Positions 1 through 6,075 of a DNA stretch of 12,224 bases are shown here, piece by piece. The stretch's first letter is position 1. Every line of letters begins with the position of its first letter. Origin of the DNA: Acidobacteriota bacterium (lineage in GTDB: Bacteria; Acidobacteriota; Vicinamibacteria; Vicinamibacterales; SCN-69-37); contig JAKALV010000078.1 of the NCBI GenBank assembly GCA_021824055.1, positions 1 through 12,224 of the forward strand. The letters are read 5' to 3'. The translations under genes were made by a program, and so were the position numbers. The notes under the pieces were generated by a model. It saw only the letters and a program-made list of their open reading frames with translations. It had not been told where the DNA came from and ran no database searches.

Positions 1-208
1 AAACAAGGCAGAAACAAAGGCAGAAACAAGTAGAGAGCGAAGCAAGAAGCGAAAACCGGAAACAAAAGGCGGAAAACAAAGTTGGAGCGGCGTCTCCCAC
101 TTTGTTTTCCGCTCTTCGTTTCCGGTCTTCGTTGCCCTTCCGTTTCCGACTTTGTTTCTAACTTTGTTTCCGCCTTGTTTCTGCCTTTTGCCTTCTGCCT
201 TCTGCCTT
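1..208. repeat. Long degenerate inverted repeat (purine-rich arm, then pyrimidine-rich arm)
   Basis: The left part (about 1-81) contains almost no T and is built from variants of GGCAGAAACAA. The right part (about 99-208) contains almost no A and is built from the complementary TTGTTTCTGCC-like units. The core pairs well: 55-63 (ACCGGAAAC) with 118-126 and 69-82 (GCGGAAAACAAAGT) with 99-112 are perfect complements, GG at 84-85 can pair with CC at 97-98, and the loop is about 86-96. Outside the core the arms remain loosely complementary. No gene is seen here. The element lies just past the stop codon of the minus-strand ppiD-like gene and may extend beyond the left edge. It could be an intergenic repeat or a 3' RNA hairpin. 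It lacks the U-tract of a classical terminator. Confidence 0.8.
183..208. repeat. Heptamer tandem repeat GCCTTCT
   Basis: Four consecutive 7-base units can be read: GCCTTTT (183-189), GCCTTCT (190-196), GCCTTCT (197-203) and a partial GCCTT (204-208). The run forms the outer end of the right arm of the large inverted repeat and stops 4 bases before the ppiD-like stop codon at 213-215. The left arm carries related GGCAGAA units at 7-13 and 19-25, so the heptamer seems to be the seed from which the whole element was built. Confidence 0.75.
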
Positions 209-212
209 AAGT

Positions 213-2126
213 CTATCCACCGATAAGTTGCTTCACCGTCGCCTCGTTGATCACGATCTTCATCTTCGTCTTCGCCTTGGTCATGTACGCCGCGAAGAAC
301 TCCTGGCGCCGCTGCTGCAGCAGCTGGTCGTGCAGGCTGTCGCGCTCGGCCGCGAGGCCCTCGGGCGTGCCGGTCTGCTTCTCCACGACGTGCGCGACGA
401 CGACCGCCGTCTCCGTGGTGATCGGCGCGCTGACGTCGCCCTGGTTCAGCGCGAAGACGGCCTGGTCGATCACGCCGCTGACGCCGACGTCCGGCAGGGC
501 CGTGCCGCGCGCGATCAACTCGGTCTTCTTGACCTCCACGCCGGCCGCCTTGGCCGCCGCCGCGAAATTGGTCTTCCCCTGTTGCGACACCGTCTGCGCC
601 TTGGCGCGCGCCAGTTCCAGCGCCTTCGCGCGGATGACATCGTCCTGCACCTTGGCCTTGACCTCGTCGAGCTTCGGCGCGTGCGGCGCCTGCACTTCGG
701 TCAAGGTGATGAAGGCAAACCCGCGGTCGGTCTTCAGTGAGCCGCTCACCGCGCCCTGCTTCATGGCGAAGGCTTCTGCGGATACGGCGGGCACGAAGCC
801 GAGACCGGCCAGCGGCTCGTCACGCGTGAAGAGGCCGGAGTCGCCCACCACCAGCGAACGCGCCTGCGCGATCCGGTCGAGATCGGCCGGCGTCTTGATC
901 GACGGCGCAATCTCGTCGTTGATCTTCTGGGCTTCGGCCTGCGCCTTCTGCCAGCGGAGCTGGTCGTCGATCTGCGCCTTCACCTCGTCGAGCGGCTTGA
1001 CGGAGGCCGGCCGCTTCTCGAGCATCTTGATGATGTGGTACCCGAACTGCGTCTTGACGAGACCGGAGATCTCGTTGGGCTGCAACGCCCACGCCGCGTC
1101 CTCGAACTCCTTCACCATCGTGCCCTTGCCGAAGAAGTCGTACTCGCCGCCCTTGTCCTTGCTGCCCTCGTCTTCGGAGTACTGCGTGGCCAGCTTGGCG
1201 AAATCCGCGCCCGGCGCCTTGGCCTTGGCCAGCACGGCTTCGGCCGCGGCCTTGACCTTGGCGTCATCCTTGCCCTCGGTCTTGAAGAGAATGTGACGCA
1301 CGTGCACCTGCTCGGGTGTGGAGTAGGTGGCGATGTTCGCCTGGTACTGGGCCTGGATTTCGGCGTCGGTCACGGTGACCTTGGAGCGTAGCGACTGGGC
1401 GTCGATCGACAGGAAGCGCACGCGGCGGCGTTCGCCGATCTGATACAGGTCCGGATGCGCGGTGAACTGGGCCTGCAGCTCCGCGTCGGTCGGCTGGATG
1501 CCGCTGCGGAACTGGGCGGCGTTGAACACGGCGAGCTCCAGCTTGACCTTCTCGTTCTTCGAGCGGTATTCCTTTTCCACGTCGGCATCGGACACGCGGA
1601 CCCAGCCGGTCACCGCGGCCTGCACCTTCTCGGCCAGGAGCGTGCGGCGCAACTGATCCTCGAATTGGGGCGCCGTGAGCGGCGGACGCTGCATGTCGAG
1701 CATCTGGCGGTAGCGGTCGTAGCCGACGAACACGCCGTTCTCCTGGAGGGCCGGCAGCCGGATGAGGCGCGCTTCCACTTCCGCGTCCGTGACGCTCAGG
1801 CCGAGGCGCTTGGCCTCGGCGAGCACCGCCTCTTCGTCGATCATCTGCTGGATCAGCCGCTGCTCGATGCCGAGCTGCTTGAGCAACTGGTCGTTCAGGT
1901 TGGCGCCGTAGGCCTGGCGGTACGCGTCCACCTGCTGCGCGTACATCGTGCGGAAATCGCCGGCCTTGACGACGCGGCCGTCAACGGTCGCGATGGTGTC
2001 GTTGGCAGACGGGCCGCCCGTCTGCAGGAAGCTGGGAACGTACAAGAGGACAAACGTCACCACGACCAGGCCCAGGCTCCACTTGAGCCAGGCTTTGTGG
2101 CGGCGCATGTTATCGAGCATTGTCAT
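213..2126 (-). CDS. ppiD: Membrane-anchored PpiC-type peptidyl-prolyl isomerase (PpiD/SurA-like foldase)
   Basis: 637 residues. This is a periplasmic folding factor expected to catalyse cis-trans isomerisation of prolyl bonds and to chaperone exported proteins. A short positively charged N-terminus is followed by one membrane segment (about 15-34), giving the PpiD-type N-in anchor. Residues 43-190 resemble a SurA-type chaperone domain. A clear rotamase (parvulin) domain spans about 274-372, with VRHIL at 276-280, QYSED at 315-319, GGEYDFFGKG at 326-335 and FGYHIIK at 361-367. A second, degenerate parvulin-like region follows (about 430-590). The length is close to that of E. coli PpiD. The first ATG is chosen because GGAGAG lies 7 bases upstream (2139-2134); the next ATG, two codons in, would be 13 bases away. 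The gene is divergent from the GGDEF gene. The symbol is by domain architecture; plain 'peptidylprolyl isomerase' is the safe name. Confidence 0.93.
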   Translation of the reverse strand: MTMLDNMRRHKAWLKWSLGLVVVTFVLLYVPSFLQTGGPSANDTIATVDGRVVKAGDFRTMYAQQVDAYRQAYGANLNDQLLKQLGIEQRLIQQMIDEEAVLAEAKRLGLSVTDAEVEARLIRLPALQENGVFVGYDRYRQMLDMQRPPLTAPQFEDQLRRTLLAEKVQAAVTGWVRVSDADVEKEYRSKNEKVKLELAVFNAAQFRSGIQPTDAELQAQFTAHPDLYQIGERRRVRFLSIDAQSLRSKVTVTDAEIQAQYQANIATYSTPEQVHVRHILFKTEGKDDAKVKAAAEAVLAKAKAPGADFAKLATQYSEDEGSKDKGGEYDFFGKGTMVKEFEDAAWALQPNEISGLVKTQFGYHIIKMLEKRPASVKPLDEVKAQIDDQLRWQKAQAEAQKINDEIAPSIKTPADLDRIAQARSLVVGDSGLFTRDEPLAGLGFVPAVSAEAFAMKQGAVSGSLKTDRGFAFITLTEVQAPHAPKLDEVKAKVQDDVIRAKALELARAKAQTVSQQGKTNFAAAAKAAGVEVKKTELIARGTALPDVGVSGVIDQAVFALNQGDVSAPITTETAVVVAHVVEKQTGTPEGLAAERDSLHDQLLQQRRQEFFAAYMTKAKTKMKIVINEATVKQLIGG

Positions 2127-2141
2127 CGAAGGTCTCTCCGT

Positions 2142-2161
2142 GTCTGCAACAGTCGGCAGAC
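2142..2161. promoter_or_regulatory. Inverted repeat in the ppiD-like leader
   Basis: GTCTGC (2142-2147) and GCAGAC (2156-2161) are perfect complements around an 8-base spacer. They lie between the proposed ppiD-like promoter and its ribosome binding site. This could be an operator half-site pair or a leader hairpin. Only the symmetry is seen; function is not shown. Confidence 0.35.
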
Positions 2162-2170
2162 GAAACCGCG

Positions 2171-2199
2171 ATTATGTCATGGAATCCCGCAAGTATCAG
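2171..2199 (-). promoter_or_regulatory. Candidate sigma70-type promoter for the ppiD-like gene
   Basis: Read on the minus strand, CTGATA (2199-2194, 4 of 6 to the -35 consensus) is followed after exactly 17 bases by CATAAT (2176-2171, 5 of 6 to the -10 consensus). This would place the transcript start near 2164 and give a leader of roughly 38 bases before the ATG at 2126. It is a consensus match only, in a short divergent intergenic region where a promoter is needed. Confidence 0.4.
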
Positions 2200-2218
2200 G
2201 AAAAACAGGGGTTGAGCG

Positions 2219-2227
2219 TGATATAGT
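2219..2227 (+). promoter_or_regulatory. Candidate extended -10 promoter for the GGDEF-mre operon
   Basis: TGATATAGT contains TATAGT (2222-2227, 5 of 6 to TATAAT) preceded by the TGn extension. No convincing -35 is present 16-18 bases upstream. If used, transcription would start around 2234, only about 10 bases before the ATG at 2244, giving an almost leaderless mRNA. This agrees with the lack of a Shine-Dalgarno sequence there. A different promoter further upstream is possible. Confidence 0.33.
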
Positions 2228-2243
2228 TGCGCGGTTTATCACG

Positions 2244-3695
2244 ATGCCCAGAGCACTGACGCTCGCGGTATTCCATAGAAGCCGCGAAGTGTTGCGGTAC
2301 TTGGCCCCATTGCGCCGGGCGGGCCATCTGCGGATGAAGGTGCTCCCGCAGTCCGCCGTGTTGCGCGTGCCGTCCAATGCCACCGGCGTGCTATGGGAAC
2401 TCGGCCCCGACGACGACGTTGATCGTCGGCGGTTGTCGCGCGTGTTGTCGGGCGCGCCGGCGGCGTCATTTGGCGAGGGCGCGAGGCCCGTCGCCGATTT
2501 GTCGCGCGCCGTGGGCTTTCGGCATCACCTGAGCGTGCCGTTGCGGCTGGCCGAGGTGGAACGCGCGCTGGGACTGCCGGGCCTGCACGATCTCGCGGAC
2601 CGGATCCAGAGCGGGGCGGAGCCGCTCGCGGCGCACGCGGCGCGCGCGGATGTGATTGTCGACATGATGCGCATGCTGAACATGTCCACGGACCCGGCGA
2701 TGGTGGCGTCCGCGCTGTCCACGCGGATGTCCGAGTGGCTGCCGATGGCGTCATGGTCGGTGGTCGCCGTGGAGTCGGACGGCAGCGTGCGGTTTTTGGC
2801 CGGGCGGCCGCAGGACGCTGCGATGCGCGCGCCCGCGGAAGCGGTGGCCGACGTCGTCGCGCAGCGCGAGCATCCGTTTGTGTCGGCGCGATTGGCGGCC
2901 GACACCCGGATCGGCGAGCATGTGGAGGCCGCGGCGATGGGATGGCCGATCGTGGCGCACGGCGCGGTGGTCGGCGTGCTCGTCGGCATCGACCACGGCC
3001 GCGCCCGGCGCGTGCCGAAGTTCTCGCCGGTCTTCCGCCGGGCCATGACGCGCCTGCTCGAACCGGCGGGGTTCGCGCTGGCGCACGCGCTGCGCGTGGC
3101 GCGCGCCGAAGCGCTGTCGGTGACCGACGATCTGACGCAACTCTACAACTCGCGGTATTTGCACGAGGTGTTGCGCAAGGAAACGAAGCGCGCGATGCGG
3201 AGTCAACGGCCGTTGTCGTTGCTGTTCGTGGACCTGGACGGATTCAAGCGCATCAATGACGCGCACGGGCACTTGCTCGGCAGCCGGGCGCTCGTCGAGG
3301 CGGCCGCCGTGATTCGCGGCAGCGCGCGCGAAACGGACATCGTGGCGCGGTACGGCGGCGACGAATTTTCGCTGGTGCTGCCCGAGACCGCTCCGGACGG
3401 CGCGTTGGCCGTGGCCAACCGCCTGCGCGACCGCATCGCCCGGCACGTGTTCCTGGCCGACCGCGGGCCGGGCAGCCGGCTGACGGCGTCGATCGGGGTG
3501 GCGACGATGCCCGAAGCGGCCGATACAGCGGAAGGGCTGCTGGAAGCCGCCGACACGGCGATGTACCGGGTGAAGGAAGAAGGCAAGAACGGCATTCACA
3601 TGGCCGCACGACGGCACGCGACGAGCGAGCCGCGTGTGGCCCCGGGCGATGTGGTCAAGCGAGATCCTGCGAAGGAAGAAGAGGGCGTACGTTGA
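2244..3695 (+). CDS. GAF-GGDEF diguanylate cyclase heading the mre operon
   Basis: 483 residues, predicted cytoplasmic, expected to make cyclic di-GMP from two GTP. Residues 1-115 form an alpha/beta region that loosely resembles a degenerate response-regulator receiver without an obvious phospho-acceptor Asp. About 135-285 looks like a GAF sensor. The GGDEF domain (about 288-452) starts with the linker motif DDLTQLYNSR (295-304). It has the metal Asp330 in FVDLDGFKRIND, the intact active site GGDEF (371-375) and an RETD inhibitory I-site (362-365) exactly five residues before it, so both catalysis and product inhibition should work. A charged tail follows (453-483). The ATG at 2244 is the first ATG after the divergent region; it has no clear Shine-Dalgarno, and the frame is open far upstream, so the start is moderately secure. 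Its TGA overlaps the TTG start of mreB. Confidence 0.88.
   Translation: MPRALTLAVFHRSREVLRYLAPLRRAGHLRMKVLPQSAVLRVPSNATGVLWELGPDDDVDRRRLSRVLSGAPAASFGEGARPVADLSRAVGFRHHLSVPLRLAEVERALGLPGLHDLADRIQSGAEPLAAHAARADVIVDMMRMLNMSTDPAMVASALSTRMSEWLPMASWSVVAVESDGSVRFLAGRPQDAAMRAPAEAVADVVAQREHPFVSARLAADTRIGEHVEAAAMGWPIVAHGAVVGVLVGIDHGRARRVPKFSPVFRRAMTRLLEPAGFALAHALRVARAEALSVTDDLTQLYNSRYLHEVLRKETKRAMRSQRPLSLLFVDLDGFKRINDAHGHLLGSRALVEAAAVIRGSARETDIVARYGGDEFSLVLPETAPDGALAVANRLRDRIARHVFLADRGPGSRLTASIGVATMPEAADTAEGLLEAADTAMYRVKEEGKNGIHMAARRHATSEPRVAPGDVVKRDPAKEEEGVR
3674..3694 (+). promoter_or_regulatory. mreB ribosome binding site and TTG start
   Basis: A purine-rich stretch GGAAGAAGAGGG (3674-3685) ends 6 bases before TTG (3692-3694). 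No ATG or GTG is available upstream in the mreB frame, and the residues after TTG match the usual MreB N-terminus, so this start is well supported. The TTG overlaps the TGA of the GGDEF gene (TTGA, 3692-3695), an arrangement typical of termination-reinitiation coupling. Confidence 0.8.
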
Positions 3696-4717
3696 ATTTC
3701 CGGTCGCTGTTTTCCCTGTTTTCGAGCGATCTTGCGATCGACTTGGGCACCGCCAACACCTGTGTGTACGCCCGTGGCAAGGGCATTGTCGTCAACGAGC
3801 CGTCGATCGTCGCGATCAACAAGGTGACGGGCCGCATCGAGGCCGTGGGCCGCGAAGCGAAGGAGATGCTCGGCCGCACGCCGGGCAACATCGTCGCGAT
3901 CAAGCCGATGAAGGACGGCGTCATCGCCGACTTCGAAGTGACCGAGAAGATGCTCGCGCACTTCATCAAGAAGGCCCACAACCGCACGATGTGGGTGCGG
4001 CCCCGGATCGTCATCGGCGTGCCGTCGGAGATCACGCAGGTCGAAAAGCGCGCGGTCAAGGACAGCGCGTACCGCGCCAAGGCGAGTGAAGTGTATCTGG
4101 TGGAGGAAGCGATGGCCGCCGCGATCGGCGCCGGCATGCCCATCGAGGAAGCGTCCGGCAACATGGTCGTCGACATCGGCGGCGGCACCACCGACATCGC
4201 CGTCATCTCGCTGGCGGGCATCGTCTACAGCAAGGCGATCCGCGTCGCGGGGAACGAGATGGACGAGGCGATCATCCAGTACATCAAGAAGACCTACAAC
4301 CTGCTGATCGGCGAGCGCACGTCCGAGCAGATCAAGATGGAACTCGGCTCCGCGTTTCCGCTCGATGAGCGGATGACGATGGAGATCAAGGGGCGCCATC
4401 TGATCGAAGGCGTGCCGAAGACGATCACCATCACCGACGAGGAGATCCGCGAGTCGCTGGCCGAAACGGTCAACGTCATCGTGGACGCCGTGCGCGTGGC
4501 GCTCGAGCGCACGCCGCCCGAGCTGTCGGCCGACATCGTCGACCGCGGCATCGTGCTCACCGGCGGCGGGTCGCTCTTGAAGAATCTGGACAAGCGTCTG
4601 CGCGAGGAAACCGGACTGCCCGTGGCGATGGCGGAAGACCCGTTGTCGACCGTCGTGCTCGGCGCCGGCAAGATGCTCGCGAACTTCGAACTGCTGAGAA
4701 AGATCTCGTTGGATTGA
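3692..4717 (+). CDS. mreB: Rod shape-determining actin homologue MreB
   Basis: 341 residues, the normal MreB length. MreB polymerises under the inner membrane in an ATP-dependent way and orients the peptidoglycan elongation machine. Visible motifs are phosphate-1 DLGTANT (17-23), the catalytic Glu in LVEEA (138/139), phosphate-2 DIGGGTTD (161-168) and the adenosine-binding LTGGGSLL (289-296). The hydrophobic, Phe/Leu-rich first 12 residues fit the amphipathic membrane-binding helix. The start is TTG with a good purine-rich binding site. The gene overlaps the GGDEF gene by 4 bases upstream and mreC by 4 bases downstream (TTGA both times). No key residue is missing. Confidence 0.98.
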   Translation: MNFRSLFSLFSSDLAIDLGTANTCVYARGKGIVVNEPSIVAINKVTGRIEAVGREAKEMLGRTPGNIVAIKPMKDGVIADFEVTEKMLAHFIKKAHNRTMWVRPRIVIGVPSEITQVEKRAVKDSAYRAKASEVYLVEEAMAAAIGAGMPIEEASGNMVVDIGGGTTDIAVISLAGIVYSKAIRVAGNEMDEAIIQYIKKTYNLLIGERTSEQIKMELGSAFPLDERMTMEIKGRHLIEGVPKTITITDEEIRESLAETVNVIVDAVRVALERTPPELSADIVDRGIVLTGGGSLLKNLDKRLREETGLPVAMAEDPLSTVVLGAGKMLANFELLRKISLD

Positions 4718-5556
4718 TCGACATCCGCCGCCGGACGACCTACTTCTTCCTGCTCGTCAGCCTCGGCCACGTGCTGCTGATCTCCGCGCAGGTGCAGTCG
4801 AAGTCCGGCATGCCCCTGATCGAACACGTGGCCTTTGCGGCGTTTGCCGGTGTGCAGCGCGGAGCCGCCGCGGTCACAGGCGGCCTCGGATCGCTGTGGA
4901 ATCGCTATGTGGCGCTCCATGGCGTCGTGTCGGAAAACGTCGCGCTGCGCGCCGAGATCACCCGACTCGAGGGCCGTCTGCAGGAGGAGCAGGCCCTGGC
5001 CAGCCAGGCCCGATCGCTGGAGGCGATGCTGCGCCTGCAGACGTCGGTGCCGCAGCACACGCTGGCCGCGAGGGTCATCGCCGGGGACCCCGCGCCCGAC
5101 TCGCTGACGATCACGATTGACCGTGGCAGCTTAGACGGCATCCGCGCCGATCTCGGCGTGATCGCCACTGGCGGCATCGTCGGGCGCGTGATGGGCGAGC
5201 CGCTGCCGCATGCCGCGCGCGTCCAGCTGCTGATCGGCCGCGGCGCCGCCGCGGGCGCGCTGCTCGAACGCGCGAATGCCTTCGGCGTGGTGGCGGGGGG
5301 CGGCGGCGATCCGCCGCTCCATATGCAGTACGTTCCGAACAGCTACGACGTCAAAGTGGGCGACCGCGTCCTGACGTCGGGACAGGACGGGGTCTTTCCA
5401 CCGGGGTTTGCCATCGGCGAGGTCGTGAAGGTCGAGCGGGGCAGCACCATGCACAAGCTCATCGCCATTCGTCCGGCCGCGAACTTTTCGCGTCTGGAGA
5501 TGGTGCTCGTGCTGCTCGATGCCCCGCACGGCGCCGGCACGGGGGGCGGCCAGTGA
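4714..5556 (+). CDS. mreC: Rod shape-determining protein MreC
   Basis: 280 residues. MreC is a bitopic inner-membrane protein whose periplasmic part binds and activates PBP2/RodA. An Arg-rich start (5-7) is followed by one membrane segment (about 9-26) and a coiled coil (about 72-110, rich in Leu, Glu, Arg and Gln). The paired beta-barrel MreC domain spans about 116-269, with VIAGDPAPDSLTITIDRGS-like and VGDRVLTSGQDGVFPPGFAIG-like stretches typical of the family. A short Gly-rich tail ends the protein. The start is TTG inside the mreB stop (TTGA, 4714-4717), with no strong Shine-Dalgarno, so translation probably depends on ribosomes finishing mreB. The stop overlaps the mreD GTG (5553-5556). 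Confidence 0.96.
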   Translation: MIDIRRRTTYFFLLVSLGHVLLISAQVQSKSGMPLIEHVAFAAFAGVQRGAAAVTGGLGSLWNRYVALHGVVSENVALRAEITRLEGRLQEEQALASQARSLEAMLRLQTSVPQHTLAARVIAGDPAPDSLTITIDRGSLDGIRADLGVIATGGIVGRVMGEPLPHAARVQLLIGRGAAAGALLERANAFGVVAGGGGDPPLHMQYVPNSYDVKVGDRVLTSGQDGVFPPGFAIGEVVKVERGSTMHKLIAIRPAANFSRLEMVLVLLDAPHGAGTGGGQ

Positions 5557-6071
5557 AGAGCGCCGCAGTGGTGGCCGTGATCGCCGTGGCAGTGGCGCTG
5601 CAAATGACCCTGGCGCGCTTCACGGTGGGCGGACGCTGGGTGTTTGACCTGGTGCTCGTGGCCGTGGTGTTCGTGGCCCTGCGCTGGGGGCCCACGGCGG
5701 GGGCGGTGGGGGGCACAATCGGCGGGTTGCTGCAGGATGCGCTCGGGGGAACCACCGTGGGCGTCGGTGGCCTTGCCAAGACGATCGTGGGGTTTGCGGC
5801 CGGCGTGATCGGGTCGCAGTTCATCGTGACGCGGCCGGTGCCGCGGATGCTGCTCGTGGCCGGTGCCACGGTCGCCGCACGCGTGGTCGTGCTGGCCCTG
5901 CGGGGGCTGATCGATCTCAGTTGGCCCGAGGTCTCGTGGACCGGTATGCTGACGGAAACCGCGCTGAACGCTCTGGTGGCCTTCCTCGTGTTTCAGGGGG
6001 CCGAGTCGGTGCCGGCGATGATCAGGCGCCGGCCGTTGCAGCGCGCGTCGTTCCGCACGCGCCGGTGGTGA
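5553..6071 (+). CDS. mreD: Rod shape-determining membrane protein MreD
   Basis: 172 residues, very hydrophobic, with about five to six predicted membrane helices (about 4-22, 28-45, 48-66, 75-93, 97-117, 132-150) and a basic Arg-rich cytoplasmic tail (158-171). MreD is the least conserved elongasome member and is recognised here by size, topology and position directly after mreC. The Gly-rich GAVGGTIGGLLQDALGG region (54-70) is typical: family members carry a G-x-x-x-G-L-x-x-D pattern. The start is GTG overlapping the mreC stop, preceded by a G-rich stretch (5541-5546). Four bases separate its stop from the mrdA ATG. Confidence 0.92.
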   Translation: MKSAAVVAVIAVAVALQMTLARFTVGGRWVFDLVLVAVVFVALRWGPTAGAVGGTIGGLLQDALGGTTVGVGGLAKTIVGFAAGVIGSQFIVTRPVPRMLLVAGATVAARVVVLALRGLIDLSWPEVSWTGMLTETALNALVAFLVFQGAESVPAMIRRRPLQRASFRTRRW

Positions 6072-6075
6072 TTGA

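Noticed and set aside
1..208. CRISPR array or direct-repeat array
   Set aside because: Units are short, degenerate and without unique spacers, and the two halves are inverted relative to each other. No cas genes are nearby.
1455..2243. Upstream extension of the GGDEF reading frame into the ppiD-like gene
   Set aside because: The extension is antisense to ppiD and reads as low-complexity sequence. The divergent intergenic region and the ATG at 2244 give a better start.
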